The notes under the pieces: model-generated | Seen by the model: only the letters and a program-made list of their open reading frames with translations | Databases searched by the model: none | Told to the model about the DNA's origin: nothing | NCBI GenBank assembly: GCA_964472545.1 | Contig: CAYYNP010000472.1 | Location: 1-5,177, forward strand | Reading direction: 5' to 3' | From: CAYYNP01 sp964472545 | Lineage (GTDB): Bacteria; Planctomycetota; Planctomycetia; Pirellulales; Thermoguttaceae | DNA length: 5,177 nt | Program-made: the position numbers and the translations under genes | In this document: piece by piece, positions 1 through 5,152 of the stretch | How the letters are laid out: every line of letters begins with the position of its first letter | Numbering within the stretch: position 1 is the first letter of the stretch

Positions 1-2
1 TC

Positions 3-1754
3 TGCGGCGACGACGCCGACTCGCCGGCCGCGATGTCGGAGACCTACTTTCAAGGCGGCGGCATGCACGGCGATTTGGCGCTGGTCGAGGCCGCGCTGTC
101 CGCCCGGGGGTTCGTCAACCTGGTCAACCTGGGCGTACCCTTCCCGCGCGATGCCTACGGCCAGTTCATCGGCTACAAGACCGACCACGACCCGCGGCAA
201 CGGGCCACGTCGATCGGGCCGTACACCTCGCGCGAGATGTGCCGGGCGCTGATCCGACAGGTAAAACAGCTCGATATCCCGTTGCGCGAGAACCTCAACG
301 TGGTCAAGCTGCTGACCGTCGGCCAGGGCGACACGCTGCGCGCCGCCGGGGCGGTCCTGATCGGCGAAGACGGCGCGCTCGAGGCGATCGCCGCCGAAAA
401 CGCCGTCTGCGCCGTCGGCGGGCCGGGCGGGCTCTACAAGACGAGCGTCTATCCGCAGGTCCACACCGGCGCCATCGGACTGGCCCTGATGGCCGGCGCC
501 AAGGCCCAAAACCTGCCGGAGTCGCAGTACGGCATGGCCTCGATCAAGTTCCGCTGGAACGTTTCGGGCACCTACATGCAGGTCGTGCCGCGGCTGATCA
601 GCACGGCCGCCGACGGCACGAGCGACGAGCGGGAATTCCTGCGCGACTACTTCGAAGACGTGGGCGAAATGAACTCGATGGTCTTCCTTAAGGGCTATCA
701 ATGGCCGTTCGACAGCCGCAAGGCGGTGGGCGGGTCGTCGATCATCGACGTGCTGGTCTACATCGAAACGGTGATCAAGGGCCGCCGCGTCTTTCTCGAC
801 TACCGCCGCAACCCGGCCGACTTCCGCTTCGAGGACCTCTCGGACGAGGCCCACGATTATCTGCGCAAGTCGGAGGCCCTGCTCGATACGCCCATCGCAC
901 GGCTGCGGAAGATGAACCCCGGGGCGATCGATCTCTACCTGGATCACGCCATCGACGTCAACGTTGAGCCGTTGGAGATTGCCGTCTGTGCCCAACACAA
1001 CAACGGCGGCCTGGCCGGCAACCATTGGTGGGAATCGCTGAACGTGAAGCACCTCTTTCCGATCGGCGAGGTCAACGGCTCGCACGGCGTCTATCGGCCG
1101 GGCGGATCGGCGCTGAACAGCGGCCAGGTCGGCTCGTTTCGGGCGGCCGAGTATATCGCCAACTGTTACGCGGAATGGACCGTCGCGGAAGACACTGTCA
1201 AGAACGCTGCCGGCGCTGGGGCTGCGGAAGTCGAGGCGTGGATCGAGAGATGCGGCGATGCCACGACATCATGGCAAGACGAACGCGACGAATTCCAGCG
1301 GCGGATGTCCCGCGCGGGCGCACACATCCGTTCGGCCGGCGAGCTGCAAAAGGCGGTCGACGAGGCTTGGCAGCAGGTTCAACGCGTCGAGTCGTCCGGC
1401 TGTGCATGCGGCGGCCCGGCCGATTACCGCGAGGCTCTACGCAACCGCCAACTCTGCTTTGCCCACGCCGTCTATCTCGAAGCGGTGCTCTTCGCCGTAC
1501 AAAGCGGCACCGGCAGCCGCGGCTCGGCGATGGCGCTCGACCCCGACGGCACACGGGTGCACGAGAAGCTCGACGAGAGTTGGCGGATCGTGCCCGAGAA
1601 CGTCGACTTCCGCGAGAAGGTCCAAGAGACGTTGGCCACGCCCGACGGCCGCACCGAGAACCGCTGGGTCGCCCGTCGCCCCATGCCGGAGACCGACGTC
1701 TGGTTCGAGACCGCTTGGGCCCGTTTTCGCAGTGGGGAGGTGTATCAGAGGTAG
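3..1754 (+). CDS. FAD-dependent oxidoreductase, fumarate reductase/succinate dehydrogenase flavoprotein-like (5'-truncated)
   Basis: The frame is open from base 3 with no stop before the ATG at 33, and it lacks the N-terminal GxGxxG dinucleotide-binding segment, so the true start is upstream and 583 C-terminal codons are visible. Counting from the ATG at 33, I see a GGGxxGD segment (8-14), an LGVPFPRD stretch (33-40), an AVGGPGGLY turn (127-135) like the end of the SdhA/FrdA first FAD-binding half, HTGAIGLALMAGA (144-156), HNNGG (His322) and GEVNGSHGVYRPGG with Arg355. The last two match in position the substrate-binding His and Arg of the family (HYTMGG and HGANRLG). The C-terminal helical part ends in SRG (495-497), comparable to SRGAHYR. 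Missing is the usual QFHPT motif; an SGTYMQVVPR segment stands there instead. A CAC pair (457-459) is also seen. This suggests a flavin-dependent redox enzyme with an unknown, probably non-succinate, substrate. No iron-sulfur subunit gene follows. Family is well supported; exact reaction unknown. Confidence 0.85.
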   Translation, partial: CGDDADSPAAMSETYFQGGGMHGDLALVEAALSARGFVNLVNLGVPFPRDAYGQFIGYKTDHDPRQRATSIGPYTSREMCRALIRQVKQLDIPLRENLNVVKLLTVGQGDTLRAAGAVLIGEDGALEAIAAENAVCAVGGPGGLYKTSVYPQVHTGAIGLALMAGAKAQNLPESQYGMASIKFRWNVSGTYMQVVPRLISTAADGTSDEREFLRDYFEDVGEMNSMVFLKGYQWPFDSRKAVGGSSIIDVLVYIETVIKGRRVFLDYRRNPADFRFEDLSDEAHDYLRKSEALLDTPIARLRKMNPGAIDLYLDHAIDVNVEPLEIAVCAQHNNGGLAGNHWWESLNVKHLFPIGEVNGSHGVYRPGGSALNSGQVGSFRAAEYIANCYAEWTVAEDTVKNAAGAGAAEVEAWIERCGDATTSWQDERDEFQRRMSRAGAHIRSAGELQKAVDEAWQQVQRVESSGCACGGPADYREALRNRQLCFAHAVYLEAVLFAVQSGTGSRGSAMALDPDGTRVHEKLDESWRIVPENVDFREKVQETLATPDGRTENRWVARRPMPETDVWFETAWARFRSGEVYQR

Positions 1755-1764
1755 GGTACTTCCA

Positions 1765-1813
1765 CTAGCCGGGGGCAAAGCCGACACCGAGTCCGCCACT
1801 ACCCCCCGGTTGG
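1765..1813 (+). terminator. Possible terminator hairpin after the flavoprotein gene
   Basis: An 11-pair stem can form between 1765-1775 and 1803-1813, with a core of CCGGGGG against CCCCCGG, two G-U pairs near its base and a 27-nt loop. It starts 10 bases after the stop codon, where a terminator would be expected. No T-tract follows, and the loop is large, so it may only be an RNA 3' end stabiliser or chance in GC-rich DNA. Confidence 0.3.
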
Positions 1814-1876
1814 AGTCGAATTGCGGCACGATCTCAACTCGTCAGAGGGGTGTTTTCTGCAGCCCTGGAGGAAAAG

Positions 1877-1905
1877 TTGGACATCTCCCTCAGGTTCTGT
1901 ATACT
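1877..1905 (+). promoter_or_regulatory. Sigma70-type promoter for the LamG/lectin genes
   Basis: TTGGAC (1877-1882) and TATACT (1900-1905) are separated by exactly 17 bp, the best housekeeping-type pair in the intergenic region. The -10 matches TATAAT at five of six bases; the -35 keeps the TTG. A start site near 1912 would give a leader of roughly 270 nt before the GTG at 2186. The call rests on pattern only; housekeeping sigma factors in this group are expected to use similar boxes. Confidence 0.5.
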
Positions 1906-2060
1906 AGCAGTCGTTGTGTGAAATCGTTCCAGGGCGCATAGCCTGAGGCAACCATCCGTTCCCCTCCGCATCCAAACCGGAGGCAGCGACTCGGCACCCA
2001 AGTCGATCACGGCTATCCAAGGTGGTTAGCCCTTTCTTGAAGGGTGCGTCTGTATACACT

Positions 2061-2083
2061 GTTGGCCGCAAACTGCGGTCGGC
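2061..2083 (+). other. Leader hairpin
   Basis: GTTGGCCGCA (2061-2070) pairs with TGCGGTCGGC (2074-2083) across a 3-nt AAC loop, giving ten pairs of which three are G-U. It lies in the middle of the presumed 5' leader of the LamG gene, about 100 nt before its start codon, and has no following T-tract. It could be an RNA-stability element or a protein-binding site, or it may have no function. Confidence 0.3.
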
Positions 2084-2097
2084 GTCCCCCGTGTTTT

Positions 2098-2124
2098 GCA
2101 GTCGGGGATTCGCAGTCGGGGATT
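2098..2124 (+). repeat. Tandem 14-bp direct duplication
   Basis: GCAGTCGGGGATT occurs at 2098-2110 and again, identically, at 2112-2124, a period of 14 bp. The two perfect copies sit in the leader of the LamG gene, roughly 60-90 nt before its start codon. Slippage duplication is the simplest origin; paired binding sites are possible because the period is longer than one helical turn but fixed. Confidence 0.75.
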
Positions 2125-2173
2125 TTCCGCCTGCCAACCCGCCGGCCGTTGAGCCAATTGAAATCGAGCACGT

Positions 2174-2179
2174 GGAGGT
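2174..2179 (+). promoter_or_regulatory. Ribosome binding site that fixes the GTG start of the LamG gene
   Basis: GGAGGT lies six bases before GTG at 2186. Upstream in the same frame there are stops at 2159-2161 and 2150-2152 with no start codon between them and 2186, so this site and GTG together define the start. The alternative ATG at 2203 is in another frame and has no such site. Confidence 0.75.
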
Positions 2180-2185
2180 AGAGTC

Positions 2186-3112
2186 GTGAGTCAAGCAGAA
2201 CAATGCGTCGCCGCTTTCGTTGCGGCGGCCTTCGGCTGCGCGGCGAGCTTGTCGTGCGGCACGGTTTGGAGTGCGTCCACGTACCAGGAGGTTGTCGAAG
2301 CCGACGGGCCGATCGCCTACTATCGCCTCGACGAGCAACCCGGCGCGAGCGCAGCGACCGATCAAACGGGCACGCACCACGGCACGTATCGCAACGGCCC
2401 CACACTGGCGGTGCCGGGAGCGATTCTCACGGATCCGGCGAACACGGCAGCCGGATTCAACCGGGTCGACTCTCAGTACGTCGAACTGACGACACTAGGG
2501 GACTTCGGCAGTGAAATGGTCAACGGCTACACTCTGGAGTATTGGGCCCGATTCCGCAACAGCACGGCTGGCCAAGGCGTGTTGGGCACCGGCAACCCGG
2601 GCTTCACGACCAATCTGGGGATCGACATCGCCAACCACGACCCGGGCGAGTTGCGCGTTTACTGCCGCGACGACGACTGGAACCGTTTCGAGGCCCGCTA
2701 CTATCCTGAGGGCGACAATATCGACATCTACGACGGCCGATGGCACCATCTCGCGCACGTCTTCGATCCCTTCGGCGCGCAGCCGGCCAGCGAACTCGTC
2801 GACCGCGCGTCGGGCGATCGGGTGATCTACTACGTCGACTCGGTCCAGCAGGAGATCAGCGTGAGCACCCACGTTCCCCTCGGCGCGTCGGACTTCGTCT
2901 ATCCGATGCTGCTGGCCGCCTGGAACGGGCGAGGTACGCCAGGAGTCTTCTTCGACGGCGATCTTGACGAAGTCGCGTTTTACATGCGTCCGCTGAAGGG
3001 CGGTGAAGTCGCCGAGCATTACGCTGCCGCCGTTCCCGAGCCCTCTGCGCTGGTCTTGCTGTGCGCCGGCGCATTGGGACTCCTGGCGCTGGCGCGGAGG
3101 CGAAGAAAGTGA
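2186..3112 (+). CDS. LamG (concanavalin A-like lectin) domain protein with PEP-CTERM sorting signal
   Basis: The 308-residue product is a predicted exported carbohydrate-binding or structural surface protein. Residues 1-30 form a hydrophobic export signal (cleavage probably near VWSA), unusual because its n-region MSQAEQ has no Lys or Arg. Residues 33-280 are a LamG-type jelly roll. Its entry strand AYYRLDE (44-50), GYTLEYWARF (114-123), RWHHLAHVFD (185-194) and the closing DEVAFYMRPL (261-270) are typical of the Laminin_G_3 family. The tail is a PEP-CTERM signal: VPEP (283-286), a hydrophobic segment (287-303) and RRRRK at the very end. Such tails are recognised by exosortase, which removes them during export; no exosortase is encoded here. 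A good GGAGGT precedes the GTG start and the lectin gene follows after 63 bp, suggesting co-transcription. No catalytic residues of a glycosidase are apparent, so binding is more likely than hydrolysis. Ligand unknown. Confidence 0.9.
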   Translation: MSQAEQCVAAFVAAAFGCAASLSCGTVWSASTYQEVVEADGPIAYYRLDEQPGASAATDQTGTHHGTYRNGPTLAVPGAILTDPANTAAGFNRVDSQYVELTTLGDFGSEMVNGYTLEYWARFRNSTAGQGVLGTGNPGFTTNLGIDIANHDPGELRVYCRDDDWNRFEARYYPEGDNIDIYDGRWHHLAHVFDPFGAQPASELVDRASGDRVIYYVDSVQQEISVSTHVPLGASDFVYPMLLAAWNGRGTPGVFFDGDLDEVAFYMRPLKGGEVAEHYAAAVPEPSALVLLCAGALGLLALARRRRK

Positions 3113-3163
3113 GCATGGGGCTTTGGCAATCCACACGACTCGACTTCCTACCCGCTCTACTAC

Positions 3164-3168
3164 GGAGG
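3164..3168 (+). promoter_or_regulatory. Ribosome binding site of the C-type lectin gene
   Basis: GGAGG lies seven bases before the ATG at 3176, within the 63-bp gap after the LamG stop. It is as strong as the site before the LamG gene, so the second gene can be translated independently on a shared transcript. I see no convincing promoter in this short gap. Confidence 0.75.
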
Positions 3169-3175
3169 CACAAAC

Positions 3176-4228
3176 ATGATCCGCCAGACGACAATCTGCA
3201 CCTGCTTGTTGGTGATGCTCATTGCCGTGAACCGGCTCTCCGCGTCGCTGGTCAGCCCTTGGCACGTTAATCCGAGCAACGGTCACCGCTACGCCTTGGT
3301 GGAAAGGAGCACCTGGACCCAAGCGGAAGTCGAGGCGATGCTTGCCGGAGGGCACCTGGCGACGATCAACAATGCTGCTGAGCAGGACTGGGTGTACCAG
3401 ACGTTCGGCTCCGGCCGCCTGCTGTGGATCGGCCTGAACGACGTCGCGGCGGAGGGCCGGTTCACGTGGACCAGCGGCGAGCCGGTCACGTATACCCATT
3501 GGGCCCCCCGCGAACCGAATGACGCTGTCGGCGGCGAGGACTACGTGGCGATGTACTCCTCGCGCCATTCCTATGGCGGATTCTGGAACGACTGGGGAGT
3601 CCGCAACGAGGAGCCGACCGGCAAGCCGTTGCACGGCGTGGTGGAGATTGGTATCGAGCCGGAGTACGCATCCTTTTCGTTGGCTGCCGACGCGAGCTGG
3701 TTGGCGATCGCTCCGGAGGGCAATCGCGAGCAACAGCCGATCCACTCGGTAGGGGGCAGTTTCGAGGCAGCCAACCCCGGCTGGAACACGAGTCTGACGT
3801 TCGACACGTCCAACTGGAGCCCCGCCGAACCCCGCGACGGCGGCGCGATCTGGGGACCCGGCGCCGACACGCCCGTCTATTTGCGCAAGAACTTCACGTT
3901 GGCCACGCCCGTGGAAGACGTCCTCTTGATCTCCACGATAGACGATGACGCCCTGGTCTACATCAACGGCAACTTGCTGATCTCCGATACCGACGGACGG
4001 GAAAGCGGCAACGGGCCGATGGACGTGACCGACTACCTGGTTCAAGGAGAGAACTTCATCGCCATCAAGGCGCACGATTCCTCCGGTGACAACGAACTCG
4101 TAGCGCTCAACCTCTTCGGCACGGCCGTCCCGGAACCGTCGGCGCTGATCCTGCTGGGCATCGGTGCAGCGGGCCTGCTTCTCGCGGTGCGGCGTCGATC
4201 TGCTCGCTTCTCGACGGCCAGGCGGTGA
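3176..4228 (+). CDS. C-type lectin domain protein with C-terminal beta-sandwich and PEP-CTERM signal
   Basis: The 350-residue product is predicted to be exported and to bind sugars. Residues 1-24 are a signal peptide (Arg3, hydrophobic core, cleavage near LSAS). Residues 34-159 are a C-type lectin domain: GHLATI (59-64), WIGL (84-87), EPN (113-115), Glu121 and WND (137-139). The spacing reproduces the Ca2+/sugar site of mannose-binding protein (Glu113, Asn115, Glu121, Asn138, Asp139), and EPN is the mannose/glucose-type triplet. The domain has no cysteine, so the disulfides of animal homologues are absent. Residues about 166-316 look like a galactose-binding-type beta sandwich, with VYLRKNFTL (234-242), DDDALVYING (256-265) and ENFIAIKAHD (292-301). 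The PEP-CTERM tail is VPEP (318-321), a hydrophobic segment (322-338) and RRR (339-341), followed by nine extra residues ending in ARR. It follows the LamG gene in the same frame and direction and probably shares its promoter. Sugar ligand unproven. Confidence 0.92.
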   Translation: MIRQTTICTCLLVMLIAVNRLSASLVSPWHVNPSNGHRYALVERSTWTQAEVEAMLAGGHLATINNAAEQDWVYQTFGSGRLLWIGLNDVAAEGRFTWTSGEPVTYTHWAPREPNDAVGGEDYVAMYSSRHSYGGFWNDWGVRNEEPTGKPLHGVVEIGIEPEYASFSLAADASWLAIAPEGNREQQPIHSVGGSFEAANPGWNTSLTFDTSNWSPAEPRDGGAIWGPGADTPVYLRKNFTLATPVEDVLLISTIDDDALVYINGNLLISDTDGRESGNGPMDVTDYLVQGENFIAIKAHDSSGDNELVALNLFGTAVPEPSALILLGIGAAGLLLAVRRRSARFSTARR

Positions 4229-4235
4229 CAATGGT

Positions 4236-4254
4236 CGGGCGATTCGGACGCCCG
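4236..4254 (+). terminator. Short GC hairpin after the lectin gene, possible terminator
   Basis: CGGGCG (4236-4241) pairs with CGCCCG (4249-4254) across a 7-nt loop, beginning seven bases after the lectin stop codon. Position and stem suit a transcript end, but no T-run follows and the stem is only six pairs, so termination is uncertain. Confidence 0.35.
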
Positions 4255-4337
4255 TGACGTTCCGTCGGCAGCACGGCCCCGGTCGCATCATCGCATCTGT
4301 GCGCCTCCCATTCGCCTTGCCCAAGCCGCCAATTCAT

Positions 4338-4350
4338 GGGAGGATATACT
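4338..4350 (+). promoter_or_regulatory. Candidate -10 box (and purine-rich site) before the RNase Z-like gene
   Basis: TATACT at 4345-4350 is identical to the -10 box of the promoter at 1877-1905 and would place the transcript start near 4357, about 55 nt before the ATG at 4412. No good -35 lies 16-18 bp upstream; TTGCCC at 4317-4322 is 22 bp away. The adjoining GGGAGG (4338-4343) resembles a Shine-Dalgarno site but fits only a TTG at 4355, 11 bases on, which would add 19 Arg-rich residues to the protein. I prefer the promoter reading. Confidence 0.3.
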
Positions 4351-4411
4351 GAAGTTGCGGCCAGTGCGCTCGGCATCCCCCGCGCGACATGCAAGCCAAC
4401 GGACCAACCCG

Positions 4412-5152
4412 ATGAAAATCGTCCTTTTGGGTACCACCGGCTACCACCCCAACGACCGCCGTCACACGCCCTGCATGATGCTGCCTGAGTGTGGCGTGAT
4501 GCTCGACGCCGGCACGGCCATGTATCGGGCGCCGGCGTACCTTCAAACGCCGGAAGTGGATATCTTCCTGACGCACGTCCATCTGGATCACGTCATCGGG
4601 CTGTCTTACCTATTCAGCATCCTGCACGTACACCCGCTGGACCGGGTCACGGTACACGGCGAGCCGCAGAAGCTGGCAGCGGTCGAGGAGCACATGTTCA
4701 GCGAGCACATGTTTCCCAAGCGGCCGCCGTTCGAGTCGCGGCCGCTGGCCGACGAGGTGGCGTTGGCCGGCGGAGGACGGCTGACGCATTTTCCGCTGAA
4801 GCATCAAGGCGGGTCGGTCGGCTACCGGCTCGATTGGCCCGGCCGCTCGATGGCCTATGTGACCGACACCACCGCCGCCGTGGACGCCGACTACATCGAG
4901 AGGATCCGCGGCGTGGACCTCTTGATCCACGAGTGCTACTTCCCCGACGCCCACGCCGAATTTGCCGAGATGACCGGCCACAGCTCGACCACCCCAGTGG
5001 CCGAAGTCGCCCGCGCGGCCGACGTGGGCCGGCTGATCCTGGTGCACCTGAACCCACTCTCGATCGAAGACGACCCGATCGGGCTGGATGTGGCCAGGGC
5101 GGTCTTTCCGCAAACGGAGTTGGGGGAGGATTTGATGGAGGTGGAGTGGTAG
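4412..5152 (+). CDS. Metallo-beta-lactamase-fold hydrolase, RNase Z-like
   Basis: This 246-residue protein carries the full two-metal site of the metallo-beta-lactamase fold: HVHLDH (55-60), His131 in LKHQGGSVGYR, Asp152 in YVTDTT, and His212 in LVHLNP. The IHE (172-174) and GHSSTT (189-194) motifs are those of the RNase Z/ElaC branch, which includes tRNA 3' endonucleases and phosphodiesterases. It is shorter than bacterial RNase Z (about 300 residues). Only 21 residues separate His131 from Asp152, where RNase Z carries its tRNA-gripping arm, so tRNA processing is doubtful and a small phosphodiester or other ester substrate is more likely. The ATG at 4412 is chosen because MKIVLLGTTG is the usual first beta strand; a TTG at 4355 would add an Arg-rich extension with no matching domain. 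No clear Shine-Dalgarno site precedes 4412. There is no signal peptide, so it is cytoplasmic. It lies 183 bp after the lectin gene, probably as a separate unit. Confidence 0.88.
   Translation: MKIVLLGTTGYHPNDRRHTPCMMLPECGVMLDAGTAMYRAPAYLQTPEVDIFLTHVHLDHVIGLSYLFSILHVHPLDRVTVHGEPQKLAAVEEHMFSEHMFPKRPPFESRPLADEVALAGGGRLTHFPLKHQGGSVGYRLDWPGRSMAYVTDTTAAVDADYIERIRGVDLLIHECYFPDAHAEFAEMTGHSSTTPVAEVARAADVGRLILVHLNPLSIEDDPIGLDVARAVFPQTELGEDLMEVEW

Larger units (their letters stand above)
1755..2185. other. 431-bp intergenic region with promoter and long leader
   Basis: This gap separates the flavoprotein from the LamG gene and is visibly less GC-rich than the flanking genes in its first half. It contains, in order, a GC stem near the end of the flavoprotein (1765-1813), a sigma70-like promoter (1877-1905), a small hairpin (2061-2083), a 14-bp tandem duplication (2098-2124) and a Shine-Dalgarno site (2174-2179). 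One frame is open from 1947 to 2186 and overlaps the LamG start; it has no clear ribosome site and is treated as a question rather than a gene. I see no tRNA, recognised riboswitch or insertion-sequence end. Confidence 0.7.

Noticed and set aside
33..35. ATG at 33 as the real start of the flavoprotein.
   Set aside because: The frame is open to the left edge and the protein would lack the FAD dinucleotide-binding segment, so the gene is truncated by the window.
1437..1829. Minus-strand and alternate-frame open frames within the flavoprotein gene and past its end.
   Set aside because: They are Arg-rich frame shadows of a well-supported coding region with no ribosome site or domain.
1755..2185. 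Sigma54-type -24/-12 promoter, known for some PEP-CTERM genes.
   Set aside because: The GGCAC occurrences in the region have no GC or TTGC at the right distance.
2240..2260. A lipoprotein cleavage site around the cysteines of the LamG signal peptide.
   Set aside because: Neither FGC nor LSC has a Leu at -3 as a lipobox needs, and the protein already has a PEP-CTERM anchor.
3110..3178. The gap between the LamG stop and the lectin ATG is open in the same frame for all 21 codons, so stop readthrough would fuse both proteins.
   Set aside because: Twenty-one stop-free codons are common by chance in GC-rich DNA, the lectin gene has its own ribosome site and signal peptide, and a fusion would bury a PEP-CTERM tail in the middle.
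2495..4324. A 609-codon open frame on the minus strand spanning both PEP-CTERM genes.
   Set aside because: Its product is Arg/Val/Gly-rich with no recognisable domain, and the plus strand carries two clear domain proteins with ribosome sites. The two genes share a frame and have high GC, so an antisense frame free of stops is expected.
4355..4411. TTG at 4355 as start of the RNase Z-like gene, with GGGAGG upstream.
   Set aside because: It adds 19 Arg-rich residues with no domain match before the standard first strand MKIVLLG, and the 11-base spacing is long. ATG at 4412 fits the family.
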